A stretch of DNA of 64,000 nt from Isoetes taiwanensis (GCA_021234155.1 JAJEKV010000038.1:8073179-8137178), one strand, 5' to 3'; positions 43,387-53,950 are shown, counted from the first letter of the stretch. The notes: generated by a model from the letters alone, not told the origin. Program-made: numbers and translations.

Positions 43387-44967
43387 TTGCCGGATCTACT
43401 TGCCAGTTTCTTGTTTTCCCTTAGGTTCTTCTCTCTTGCCAGATCTGCATACATTTCGCCAGATCTACTTGCCGGATTCTTGTTTTTTCCTTCTGTTCTT
43501 TTCTCTTGCAAGTTCAACTTGGTTCGTTGTCTTCCAATTCTTGTATGGTTTCTTGTCTCTTCTTGGATTTCACAATGTGGAGGCCCTGTAATCGCATCTA
43601 TTTGATTTCTTTTCGTTTTCTTATTCCGAATTCCCTTTTTTTTAGATTTTGTTCTATTCTTGCTGGAAGAATTGAATTCCCGATGAGATGGGTGTAATTT
43701 TGGATTTTTTTTTCTGAGGTATGCTTCTGAATGCTTCGCACATATGCTCATATGCACAAGATGTGTTGTATGCTTCTAGATGCATGTCCTATATTTGTAT
43801 GCAATGGTAAATTAAAAAATAAAAAATACAAAATTAAAATAAAAAGTTGCTAACGTATTGTTGTGTTGCCCATCAAAATATACTTAAGCATGGAACGACA
43901 TTTCATCTGCTCAGATCTACTTCCAATTTGGTGGGTCGGGCAAGAAATTTGATGAAAGAGCTGTGCATTAGAGGATATATAGGATCAATTAAGGGTCAAA
44001 AACTCAATGCCACGTCAAAAAGCTCACAGCCAATGGGGAGTCGAGCTTGTATAGAGTTTTTTGACCGAGCCTCTAAACGCCATTCCAGGTATCAGTTGCA
44101 CGTAGGTTCGATAATACCCGTGCCTCTTGGTTTGGGTGTGAGATTACAGTGAAGTAATAACGACCATTGCTTTCGCCCTCAATTCCCGCCCAGGCGTTTT
44201 CTTCAACAAAATTTGCACGAAGATCGATCTGTCCACGCGAAGAGAACTTCGGTCTGTGCCAACGGGAACTTCGACCGCAAAATAGCTTCGATCAAGGTAA
44301 AATACCTGAGCCTTTCCTAGTATTTAGATTCCGCCCTAACTGAAATTTTGTAACTCTAGATGATTTTAAGCTCGATCACAGTCAGAAATGAATTTGAAAG
44401 CTTTGTGGCATCAACCACGAGCTTTGTTACTTTCTAATCCGGAATGAGAGTTGAATGGCGAGTCAAAAGATGCAAGAGAAATGATGTTTCAGCACATTGA
44501 AAGGCTCTGATGGTCGGTTTTCGATCAGGCAAAGAGATATATATATCCAAATAAGGCATGTATACACTCCACGGGATATGGCAAAAGAAAAAATAAGTAA
44601 GAGATGAACATTCTTACGGTTGAAAGAAAATTGTGAGTATATATTTCTTTGCAATCCATATCTAAATTAGTTCAGTTACTTATCCAGTTCATTCCTATTC
44701 TCTCAAGTTTGTGTATAAACCATCATTCGTTTAAATTGGATTTATGTCTGTTCCAAAAGCACGCCACTTTTGCATACCCTTTTTTCAATATAGTGTTGTG
44801 GTGTGTGACATGCTGTTTTGCAAGATTGCAAATTTTTACATTATAGGAGTAGGTGGTTTAACATTTTCTTGTTTTAGTGAGAAGAATGTGGTGTTTGATT
44901 AGCATTTATAGATAACAACACATCAATATACAAGAACACTTTTTACATTCTTGATATGAAGATTACA
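43387..44967. other. Intergenic, no recognised gene
   Basis: Near 43,387-43,480 a phrase like GCCGGATCTACTTGCC recurs three times with TTCTTGTTTT runs. This looks like a short degenerate tandem repeat, or a 5' untranslated leader. The rest is AT-rich with no motif. Confidence 0.35.
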
Positions 44968-45046
44968 TCATGGAGGGACTAGTCCTTTCTTTGTCAAATA
45001 ACTCTCAAGATAGAGATCCATCTCCTTAGTCCGATCTAGTTCTGGA

Positions 45047-45494
45047 TGAAGAGGATTAACATGATGATGAGTTCATTGAATATATTTGAGGTTGATTATA
45101 TGATATTGCAATGGTCATATGAACTACTAAGGTTATTTCCAATGGTCAGATGCAATATCGAAAGTTATTTATAGTTAGACCTAAGACCTAGGTCGGTGAA
45201 CAGTGTTCCCGGCCAGGTGCTTTCAAAACCTGGGATCTAGCTGCCGACCTCAGAAATCAAAGGGTAAGATTAATGGATTGCCGGAATGCGGTGATCCAGA
45301 AGAAAATTTAACTAGAAATATATCTTGTACAGAGAGATAGTTCAATCGGAATAGTGAACTGAAGTTTCGATGTTTGGCTTTGATATTTTCTTCGATACTA
45401 TTTGACTATTATCTGTATTTGAGATTGTGTGTGACATTGGCATTTTAACAAGTGTGGTTGTATAGGTTAAAGTGCTAGAGAGAATTATCTAACA
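45047..45494 (+). repeat. Cop-1 5' LTR
   Basis: 448 bp. Ends ...CTAACA one base before the primer site. Confidence 0.95.
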
Positions 45495-45495
45495 G

Positions 45496-45510
45496 TGGTA
45501 TCAGAGCAAG
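45496..45510 (+). promoter_or_regulatory. Cop-1 primer binding site
   Basis: TGGTATCAGAGCAAG, complementary to initiator tRNA-Met. Confidence 0.93.
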
Positions 45511-45517
45511 CTAAACC

Positions 45518-47077
45518 ATGTCCACACGTTTTGGAGCTACACTTCTAAGCTCAGTTGAAGTGTTCCAGGGAGTTGGAGGCTTCCAGATATGGAAGGAGAG
45601 AATTAAAGAAGTTCTGCAGTTTGAGGGATTATGGAATATTGTTGAGCCAAATATTGGCATTGAGGATGAAGTAAGTAGTTCAGCAGTAGGAGACACATCA
45701 ACAGCTAAATCTGGAGAGTCTGCTGCAAAATCCAAAGAGGTGAGTGTCAGTAGTGATAAAACAAGTGATGATTTGAAAGTAAATCAGGCTAAGGCAATAA
45801 TCATGTGCAAAGTTGCACCAAGTATAATGCTTAAGCTAAGGGATCTGAGCCCGAGGGATGCATGGAAGTATTTAATCAAAACATATCAGACTAAAAGCTT
45901 CTCTCAGATAGATGTCTTGGAAAAAGAAATCAGAAAAATGAAATTTGATGATAAGTCAGATCTGACTACTGTGTTTCACAAGTTTGATTCCCTTTGTGCA
46001 GATTTAGAAGCAGCTGGGATAAGTATGTCAGTAAGTCATCAAATCTTGGCAATTTCTAAAATGTTTTCTAACTATGGAACATTGTCTACATTAATAAGAA
46101 CTGTAGCAAGAACTAGAGAGGAAGCTGAGCAGATTGCTAGAACAGAAATAGAGCAAAAATCTGTGATTGAAAATGATAATGATGAGGAGGAAGAATCTGC
46201 TGAGGTGTTGGTTGTAAAGAAAGGAAAAGCTTATAATGACAAAGGTAAGCAGATTGGCCCATGCTTTGGCTGTGGGGAAGTGGGGCATTTAAAATACAAT
46301 TGCCCGAGAGGTGTTCAAAATGCTAGAACTTGTTACACATGTGGTGGAGTGGGACATATGGCTTCAAAATGCCCAAGTCCAAGGGACAGTGGCAGGGGCA
46401 GAAGTAGAGGCAGGGGCAGGCCTAATAACTGGAATAAAGGAAGAGGCAGAGGTGCCAAGGCAGCAAGTACAAATGCTGCTGTTATAGAATGTGAGGAGGA
46501 AGATTCAGAAGAGGAGGTAACAAATGATTTTTCTAATTATTTGAGCAAAGCACAAACTTCTAAAGTGTCTTTTGTTGTAGATTCGGGAGCTGAAAGAACA
46601 ATCATAGAATCTTCAGATTTGCTAACGAGATGGGATAAGGAGCAAAAGACAAGGAGTATACGATTGGGAGATGGCAGAATTAGAGAAGTGAAGGTAGGAG
46701 GCATGTTGAAATTGTTTGATTTACAAGGAAATCCTGTAGAAATTGAAAAGGTGCTTTGTGTGCCCTCTATAGTGAAAATTTTGATTTCCGTAAGTCAATT
46801 AGTTGACCTGGATTATCAGGTCCTATTTGACAAGTTTGTATGCAGAATTGTTAAGGATAATAAAATATGTTTTTTGGGAAAAAGAGTTGGTGATCTCTTT
46901 GAGTTGAATGCTTCAGATAATGTTGCAGCAGTCAATAATGTATCTCTTCCAAACTATAAAACTTGGCATGAACGTTTAGGGCATACAAACATAAACAATG
47001 TGAAAGCCTTGAACAAACTTGGATACATTAATGCTACAGATGGGGATCAAAAGAATTTTATTTGCAGGGCTGTATGA
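45518..47077 (+). CDS. Cop-1 gag-protease-integrase N-terminus
   Basis: 519 codons from the first ATG after the primer site. The gag shows a 'FQIWKERIKEVLQ' capsid start and two zinc knuckles ('CFGCGEVGHLKYNC' and 'CYTCGGVGHMASKC') near residues 248-288, followed by an Arg/Gly-rich nucleic-acid-binding stretch. The protease active site is 'FVVDSGAERTI'. The frame then enters the pre-integrase zinc region ('KTWHERLGHTNINNVKALN') and ends at a premature stop. A single missing G in an AGGGG run near 47,067 causes the frame loss. Confidence 0.92.
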   Translation: MSTRFGATLLSSVEVFQGVGGFQIWKERIKEVLQFEGLWNIVEPNIGIEDEVSSSAVGDTSTAKSGESAAKSKEVSVSSDKTSDDLKVNQAKAIIMCKVAPSIMLKLRDLSPRDAWKYLIKTYQTKSFSQIDVLEKEIRKMKFDDKSDLTTVFHKFDSLCADLEAAGISMSVSHQILAISKMFSNYGTLSTLIRTVARTREEAEQIARTEIEQKSVIENDNDEEEESAEVLVVKKGKAYNDKGKQIGPCFGCGEVGHLKYNCPRGVQNARTCYTCGGVGHMASKCPSPRDSGRGRSRGRGRPNNWNKGRGRGAKAASTNAAVIECEEEDSEEEVTNDFSNYLSKAQTSKVSFVVDSGAERTIIESSDLLTRWDKEQKTRSIRLGDGRIREVKVGGMLKLFDLQGNPVEIEKVLCVPSIVKILISVSQLVDLDYQVLFDKFVCRIVKDNKICFLGKRVGDLFELNASDNVAAVNNVSLPNYKTWHERLGHTNINNVKALNKLGYINATDGDQKNFICRAV

Positions 47078-47757
47078 TAGGCAAAAGCACTAGGATTCCT
47101 TTTTGCAGGAGATCAAAGAGGGCTGAAACACCATTGGAGCTGATACATACGGACATATGTGGCCCTCTCAATGTAAGAAGCTACTCTGGAAAAAGGTATT
47201 TCATCACTTTCATAGACGATTACACTAGAAAAGCTAAATGCTACTGTTTATCAAAAAAATATGAAGCTTTGAGAGCATTTAAAGTTTTTGTAACAGAAGT
47301 AGAACGAGAAACAGGCTATAAAGTGAAGTGTCTAAGATCAGACAGAGGTGGTGAGTACATATCAAAGAAATTTAGAGCCTTTTGCATTGAAAAAGGAATT
47401 AAGAGGCAATTGACATGCAGGTATTCACCCCAGTAGAATGGGGTTGCAGAAAGGAAGAATAGAACATGTTTAAATGCCGTGAGAGCAATGTTGAAACATG
47501 CTGGTTTACCAAATATGTTTTGGGAAGAAGCCTTAAAAACTGCAATTTATATTCAAAACAGGGTTCCAAGTGCAAGTATAGATGGAGAAATACCAGAATT
47601 CTTGTGGACCAAAAGGATGCCAACATATGAGAGATTCAGATCCTATGGGTGTTTAGCTTATGTTCACATCCCAGAAGAATTGAGAAATAAACTAGATGAC
47701 AGGGCTATAATTGCTTTTTTGGTCGGGTATGACGAGGAGTCAATCAAAAGCATATAG
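47062..47757 (+). pseudogene. Cop-1 integrase core (one stop, one frameshift)
   Basis: Reads 'LELIHTDICGPLNV' (catalytic Asp), 'FITFIDDYTRK' (second part of the fold), 'LRSDRGGEY' (second catalytic Asp) and, after a TAG at 47,434 in place of a Gln codon, 'NGVAERKNRT' (catalytic Glu). A four-base duplication (TCAATCAA) near 47,740 then shifts the frame. Confidence 0.9.
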
Positions 47758-48115
47758 ACTTTATGCTCCAAGCAAGAAAAAGATTTTGATAAGTAGAGAT
47801 GTTGTATTCTCAGAAGAGCAGCTGTACAAAGATCTCAAAGATCTGAACATACAAGGCAAAATTAAGGCAACTGAAATGGAGAAGACACATCATAATGATG
47901 AAATCAGCAGTGATGATGATGATGAGAATCCTAACAAAATAATACAGGGAAACATTGAAGCAAATGACCTCAACCGTGAGGGTGAATAAGAGGGAATTAA
48001 TGTAATCAAGCAAAAGAAAAGAATGACAGAGGCATAGAGACTAAAAAAGGAACTAGCAGACAAGGGAATTGAAATTCATGAGCATGGGAGAGAGACTGAT
48101 GGGAAGAGTAAAAGA
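47758..48115 (+). pseudogene. Cop-1 integrase-RT linker with stops
   Basis: The frame 'YRLYAPSKKKILISRDVVF' is the conserved copia integrase tail. An acidic linker follows. Stops at 47,987 (TAA) and ~48,034 (TAG) precede the reverse transcriptase frame. Confidence 0.8.
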
Positions 48116-49741
48116 TTGGAGACTTTAGAAGAAGTGATTCCTCACTTGATGACAGCAATGGAAAGCGACCTGCCACAAATATATGAAGAGGCCATGACCA
48201 GCAAAGATTGCAAACACTGGCAGATTGCAATGGATGAGGAAATGACAGCATTCAAGAGAACTGAAACCTTTGAGATAGTAGACAGGCCCGAAAATAAAAA
48301 TATTGTAGGAAATAAGTGGATTTATAAGATCAAGGAACTTCCTGATGGAGCAAAGAAATATAAGGCCAGACTTGTAGCTCAAGGGTTCACACAGCAAAAG
48401 GGGATTGATTATAATGACACTTATTCTCCTATTGTGAAGATGTCAAGCATAAGAATGATGCTAGCATTAGCAAATATAATGGATTTGGAGGTTCACCATA
48501 TGGATGTTAGTACTGCATTTTTAAATGCAGAACTAGAAGAAGAGATCTACATGAGACCTCCTTTGGGATTTGAAGTTAAAGAAGGGAAAATTTGGAAGCT
48601 AAAAAGGGCAGTCTATGGGCTTAAACAATCACCCAGGGCTTGGTATTCATGTATGGACAAATATTTGACTGATCAAGGATTCATGAAATTAAATGGTGAT
48701 GGAAACTTATATGTTTACAAACAACATGAGCAGTTTTGTCTTATTGCATTGTATGTGGACGACTGTGTAATGTTCTCTAATAATCTGGACTGTTTGAAAA
48801 TTTGCAAAGGGTTGCTTAAATCCAGATTTAAAATGACTAATCTAGGGGAGTTGAAAAAGTTCTTGGGAATTAGAGTAATCAGAAATAGAGAAGAGAAAAC
48901 CATGAGTTTAAGTCAGGCAAATTATGTGCAAGGTGTACTTGAAAGGTTTAAAATGACGGAATGCAATGTAGCAAGTACTCCTTTGGCACCAGGTCACAGA
49001 ATAAGTCAAAAGATGTGCCCTGCAACAGAAAAAGAAATTGAACAGATGAAAAGGACTCCTTACAGAAGGTTAATTGGATGCCTCTTGCATTTGGCTGGAG
49101 CAACAAGACCAGACATAGCCTTTGCTATTAATTTGCTAAGTAGATACAACAACAACCTAGGGAGGCAACATTGGACAGCTGCCAAACGTACTTTGAGGTA
49201 TCTAAAAGGGACAATAAATCATGGAATAAATTTCAGAGATAAAGGATGCAATCTTGATGCTTTTGCAGATGCAGATTGGGGTGGAGATGCAGATCAAAGG
49301 CATTCAACTTCAGGCTATATAGTAATGCTTGGTGGAAATCCAATAAGCTGGAAATGCAAAAAGCAAAGTACAGTGGCATTGTCAAGTGCAGAGGCTGAGT
49401 ACTCTGCCATAACTTTGGCATCAAAAGAAATAATCTGGATAAGGAGATTACTTGAGGAAGTTGGAGTAAAAAGTCAGGAGCCAACCACATTATGGTCTGA
49501 TAGTGCCAGTGGGATTGCTATGACACAAAACCCTGTGCTTCATGAGCGATCAAAGCATATTGAGTTGAAACAACATTTTATCAGAGAAATGGTTCAGAAA
49601 AAGCTCATAGCAGTAAGATATATCCCAACAGAAAATCAAGTTGCAGATATACTCACTAAAGCTCTCAGAGAACCAAGGTTTGTTATGTTGAAGGAGATTA
49701 TGAGAATTCAAAGTTCTGGCAGTTGTACAGACTTAAAGTAA
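48116..49741 (+). CDS. Cop-1 reverse transcriptase and RNase H
   Basis: 541 intact codons. The RT domain has 'WQIAMDEEMTAF', 'KARLVAQGFTQQKGIDY', 'HHMDVSTAFLNAELEEEIYM', 'YGLKQSPRAWY' and the catalytic 'ALYVDDCVMF' (YVDD). RNase H follows with 'LDAFADADWGGDADQRHST', 'ALSSAEAEYSAI' and 'LWSDSASGIAM', containing the expected acidic residues. It ends shortly before the polypurine tract. This is a full-length, uninterrupted copia RT-RNase H. Confidence 0.95.
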   Translation: METLEEVIPHLMTAMESDLPQIYEEAMTSKDCKHWQIAMDEEMTAFKRTETFEIVDRPENKNIVGNKWIYKIKELPDGAKKYKARLVAQGFTQQKGIDYNDTYSPIVKMSSIRMMLALANIMDLEVHHMDVSTAFLNAELEEEIYMRPPLGFEVKEGKIWKLKRAVYGLKQSPRAWYSCMDKYLTDQGFMKLNGDGNLYVYKQHEQFCLIALYVDDCVMFSNNLDCLKICKGLLKSRFKMTNLGELKKFLGIRVIRNREEKTMSLSQANYVQGVLERFKMTECNVASTPLAPGHRISQKMCPATEKEIEQMKRTPYRRLIGCLLHLAGATRPDIAFAINLLSRYNNNLGRQHWTAAKRTLRYLKGTINHGINFRDKGCNLDAFADADWGGDADQRHSTSGYIVMLGGNPISWKCKKQSTVALSSAEAEYSAITLASKEIIWIRRLLEEVGVKSQEPTTLWSDSASGIAMTQNPVLHERSKHIELKQHFIREMVQKKLIAVRYIPTENQVADILTKALREPRFVMLKEIMRIQSSGSCTDLK

Positions 49742-49893
49742 CCTGACTGTCATATTCATGTTCTGGTGAAAATAATACAATTGTACAGACTCAAAGAAAT
49801 ACAGTTGACAGGCATAAAGAAATCTAACAGATATATTTATTCTCTAGAAGAAGAACACAGGTATACATGCTCAAAGAAATTGGACAGATATAT

Positions 49894-49908
49894 TCAATGA
49901 TGGGGAAG
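49894..49908 (+). promoter_or_regulatory. Cop-1 polypurine tract
   Basis: TTCAATGATGGGGAAG region directly before the 3' LTR; the GGGGAAG core is the likely primer. Confidence 0.8.
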
Positions 49909-50356
49909 TGAAGAGGATTAACATGATGATGAGTTCATTGAATATATTTGAGGTTGATTATATGATATTGCAATGGTCATATGAACTACTAAGGTTATTT
50001 CCAATGGTCAGATGCAATATCGAAAGTTATTTATAGTTAGACCTAAGACCTAGGTCGGTGAACAGTGTTCCCGGCCAGGTGCTTTCAAAACCTGGGATCT
50101 AGCTGCCGACCTCAGAAATCAAAGGGTAAGATTAATGGATTGCCAGAATGCGGTGATCCAGAAGAAAATTTAACTAGAAATATATCTTGTACAGAGAGAT
50201 AGTTCAATCGGAATAGTGAACTGAAGTTTCGATGTTTGGCTTTGATATTTTCTTCGATACTATTTGACTATTATCTGTATTTGAGATTGTGTGTGACATT
50301 TGCATTTTAACAAGTGTGGTTGTATAGGTTAAAGTGCTAGAGAGAATTATCTAACA
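49909..50356 (+). repeat. Cop-1 3' LTR
   Basis: 448 bp, TGAAGAGG...CTAACA, nearly identical to the 5' LTR. It is followed by GGATG. Confidence 0.95.
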
Positions 50357-52363
50357 GGATGCGTTTGGACAACATCTGATACTGTTTTACCAGCAGCCAA
50401 GCCACTCATGATGGACATGAATAGTACTAGAAACTCATCTGTTGAGTAATCTAGTGGAATATAACTTGGTGGATTTAGAGCCTGACCTTGATTATAAAAG
50501 CACTTAAGAGCATCATCAGATGTCCTCTTTCTTTTGAATGTCAAGCTGATCCATCATAGTACCAAGATGTTTCACAAAGATCGATTTGCCATCCGGATCT
50601 CTTGGATGTGAAAACTTTATACACTTAGTTTGGTCCCAAATCGTCACAAAGTCTCGATTCATGCCTGGTAACACCCTAAGAATTTCATCAATATTTCTGC
50701 ATTCCATTGAGGACCAGATGGCAACTCAAAATAATCTGAACGCCTCATTCATCATATCTTCTAAGTGTGGGCGAGGATAGATCCACTTAGTATTCGATTC
50801 TAGAGGACTTGTTCGAAGTCATCCCTGTTAATAAGCTTCTTAGGAAATGTTTTACACAGGACACCATTCAAATCGAAGACAATAATTTTGTCACAAGCAG
50901 GTGGAGCCTTGAACCATGGAAAACAAAGAGTTAGCCATACAAAAATGGTCTGCAATACACGCCAAGCGCGTTTTGTCCGTCAGAAGTAATCTACATATCG
51001 CGCCTGGTGTGAATTACCTTTCATCATCGTTGTCATCCCCAGCAGTCGTAGCGTCTACTTCACTCCCCGATGCTTACTGCCAGAAGCATCAACTCTACGG
51101 TTTAGTTCGGACACGTTCTCTTCTATGAAAGCTACCTCAAGGTTTTGATTCCTAACCTCAGTGGTTGAATCTGAGCTTGCATGATCATCCTGGCTTGTAT
51201 CAGGAACTACCGTAGTCGTACCCCCAAGTGTACCCCAAGTTGGAATATTACCAAGCATGGACTCCATATTTTGCTCCATCCACGCTAGCATTGCGGCCTT
51301 CTCCTCGGGGGTTGCATTGCTTTTTGAACATTCTGGAGTTGCCCTTGGAGGTAGTTTGCTTCTTCCCTTTGTAAGGTACTAAAGCCAACGGGTTTTTATC
51401 TTTGACAGGACCCCAATCAGCCATGGCTAGTACCTTTTCGAAAAACACTTCAAGGAAATCCCTGGACTGACATCTTCTTGATGTCTTTAGGGCTTCTCTA
51501 CCAATGTACCCTCCAACATGAAGTTCACAGCAAGTGGTATCAAGTGGCGCAAAAGCCTCAACAAGATAGCTTGTCAGATTGATTGCAAACCCATGTTTAT
51601 TCAAGGGCCCCTTTTCTTTTGTCAGCAATTCCAGAGTGATGTCTTTCCGGTAAAGGTCAGGAACATCAAATTTCTAGCATTCATTCGCTTCATCCTCATC
51701 ATCTGCTTTGTAGAAGACATTTTGCAAGCTGGGTTCATCCAAAAGAAAACACTGCCATGCACCTTTATCTGATGCCCCTTTGCTCTTAGCTATCTCATAG
51801 TCATCATCTTGCACAAGGGATATCATTATGAAGATTATACAGGCGCTTTTAAACTGCATCCTCAAATCAGTATCCTTTGTCTCAAAGAGAAGAGAACCTT
51901 CCCTAACGACCTTTAGGCATTCCAAGTCGTATGAAGCCACCAAAGCATGCATATGAGGCTCTCCTGGGGGGCATATGATGGCAATAGTAAAGATCTTCTC
52001 AGTTGTTAAGCCTATGCAGCTAGTAAGTTTTGTAGTGTGCTATTAGTTCTTTGATTTCCTGTTTTGCAGAAAGTCCTTGGACCAGAAGACGTATTTCTTG
52101 ATGTCATCAGCAGACACGCCATACTCGTCTAGCAGGCCGAGTTTAGACAATGTTACATCACCAGATAGCTTCTGAAGTTCTTGACCAACTGCTACCTTCA
52201 TAACTTGCATGTCCTTTATATGAGTGCAACAATCAACGAAGGACATTTTGTCCTTAACTAAAGAAGCCTTCTTGTACAGAACTTCTTTGTTTATGCATTG
52301 ATCTAACAGCCAAATGACTTCATCATCCTGAAGGCCATGTACTTTCCTCATCTCGGTGGTAGG

Positions 52364-53788
52364 AGGGGCTAAGAGCGACAAGGACAGCTCCACCACTTAG
52401 TCTAGGCATCACGAGCCTAACCCCGGTCATCATCCAAGGAGAAACGTACCTAACCCTACACGACATCAAGAACCTTCCAGAGTGCACACACAGGGGCTAC
52501 AGGATAGACGAGCTCCTACATCTCCTACGCCAGCAGCCCGACCTCGATGACTTCATCGACTGGGAGACGCAGGACTTCTCCATCAGCATAAGGAAGGCCC
52601 GGACGTACCAGGGATAGGTTCTGTACCTATGAAATTATTTTTCTGGACATATAAAGTCCAAAGATACGTATTTTTAGGTAAAATACGTATTTTTCGTATT
52701 TTTCCCTCGCCAGCTGGGAAATTTTTTTTTTTTTGCGTAAGCGAAACCTTTTTTTCGAAGGTTTCGCTTACGCGAAAATTAAAAAAAAAATATTTCTTTT
52801 TTTGTTTTTTTTAATATTTTCGCGTAAGCAAAAGTTTCGCTTACGCGGAAAGTTCAATTTTTTTTTTTTTTTCGGATTTTTTTTTTCGCGTAAGTGAAAC
52901 CGCTATTTCGCTTAAGCGAAAATTTAATTTTTTTAATTTTTCGTTTACGCGAAAAATTCCCGACGCCAGAATTTTTTTTGCCGTATTTTTGACGTATGAT
53001 ACTTCAAATTTATGCCGTACCATTTGAATAATACGTATTGAGTATAAAACGTATACAGTATTGAACCTATCCCTGGGACGTACACTGGCCAGTCGTCAAC
53101 GGACATAGAAGCCTACACTGGCATTAGGCAGATGATGGCACAACAGGAGTTACCTATAGAAGAGGAGTTTATAGCGATCCATGAGCGGATGGGAATCAGA
53201 GGGAAAATAACGAGTGCGCTCCTACCCAGCACCTCGATAGCAGCACCAGCCGAACAGGATAGAGGCAGTTACAACTTAACATCTTCTAAGTCCATGTTCG
53301 GCGACTACAGGGAGATGATAGCAGTACCGGTGGACGAATACTCCGGAAGACACAGGGCTGCAATCAGAGCCAGAGAGGAGGCAGGGCACGACAAAATCCT
53401 CAGGTTCTATTTGCCATTGCTCACTGATGGAAGGATAGCGGTCATACACCGCTAATTCAGCCCACGCGGAGAAGAAGGGGTTTTTATGCTTATTGCCCTC
53501 TCAGGATTCGGAAGACATGCTCGCATGGCCCCAAACATCGACCATGTCATCCTTGTCAAGAGGACAATAGCGTTAAGCATCTTCGACTTCGCGGTCCCTT
53601 ATAGGCGGCAGGGCAGGTTGGCAGTCACCGCAGCCTACACATCAGAGAGAAGGGTCGAAGACTTGGTGATCGCACTCCAAGGAGGCACGGCCACCAACAT
53701 CCTGAGGAACTTGGGGCGAACGATGGGCACAGCCCAAGTGAAGAAATTCTTGGAGGACAACCCAGCTTATAGAAGATTCCAAGAATAG
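52364..53788 (+). pseudogene. Unidentified reading frame, interrupted by a MITE and one stop
   Basis: A plus-strand frame runs from ~52,364 to 52,608 (with 'VIIQGETYLTLHDIKNLP'), is cut by the MITE, resumes in the same frame at 53,084 and continues to 53,788 apart from one TAA at 53,453. Later blocks include 'SMFGDYREMIAVPVDEYS' and 'GTAQVKKFLEDNPAYRRF'. About 316 codons remain if the MITE is left out, with no obvious start. I do not recognise the family. It starts back to back with the decayed phosphatase-like gene and ends 163 bp before the Gyp-C gag, so it could be an extra ORF of that element, a virus-derived remnant or a host gene. None of these can be shown here. Confidence 0.5.
52609..53075. 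mobile_element. hAT-type MITE with 8 bp target duplication
   Basis: 467 bp. Terminal inverted repeats CAGGGATAGGTTC / GAACCTATCCCTG. The 8 bp GGACGTAC is present on both sides (52,601-52,608 and 53,076-53,083), matching the hAT superfamily's 8 bp duplications and CAGGG-type ends. There is no transposase. The centre (52,733-52,980) is T/A runs with repeated palindromic phrases like TTTCGCTTACGCGAAA. Confidence 0.92.
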
Positions 53789-53950
53789 AATTAAAAATTT
53801 CAATTTTCTATTTCTATCATTGAATGTAAAAATATTATATCGTATGAATATAAGTGGTGATATTACGCATGTTCTCTTGATATATTTTGTCCCCACAACT
53901 ATATCATCAAACAAACAAATGCAATAACAAACAAAGAACTAATCATTAGA

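Larger units (their letters stand above)
45047..50356 (+). mobile_element. Cop-1: young Ty1/copia retrotransposon
   Basis: 5.3 kb with two 448 bp LTRs (TGAAGAGG...CTAACA) that differ at two positions (a CCGG/CCAG change and a TTGG/TTTG change), about 99.6% identity. Primer site and polypurine tract are intact. Domain order gag, protease, integrase, reverse transcriptase, RNase H is diagnostic of copia. It sits inside the decayed phosphatase-like gene. The coding region carries two frameshifts and three stops, so it is recent but not autonomous as read. Confidence 0.95.
44968..52396 (-). pseudogene. Decayed gene with FCP1/NIF-type phosphatase C-terminus, split by copia
   Basis: Read on the minus strand from 52,396. 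An unrecognised N-terminal region gives 'MVELSLSLLAPPTTEMRKVH', 'DDIKKYVFWSKDFLQ', then 'TTEKIFTIAIICPPGEP', with shifts between. Further on 'KIIVFDLNGVLC' (~50,855-50,885) is the DLNGVL catalytic loop of FCP1/NIF (HAD-type) phosphatases. It is followed by 'VAIWSSMECRNIDEIL' and 'IWDQTKCIKF', and by a C-terminal 'NPPSYIPLDY' block. The DxDxT-type loop would need a second Asp and has Asn. In-frame stops occur at ~51,676, ~50,800 and ~50,727. The C-terminus resumes beyond the copia element (45,046-44,971: 'LDRTKEMDLYLESYL') and stops at 44,968. It is a pseudogene, possibly a retrocopy as no introns are evident. Confidence 0.6.

Noticed and set aside
52364-53788. Calling the unidentified frame a virus-derived gene
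   Set aside because: Its setting beside a retroelement and its lack of a host family raise the idea, but no motif of a known viral protein family can be pointed to in the sequence.
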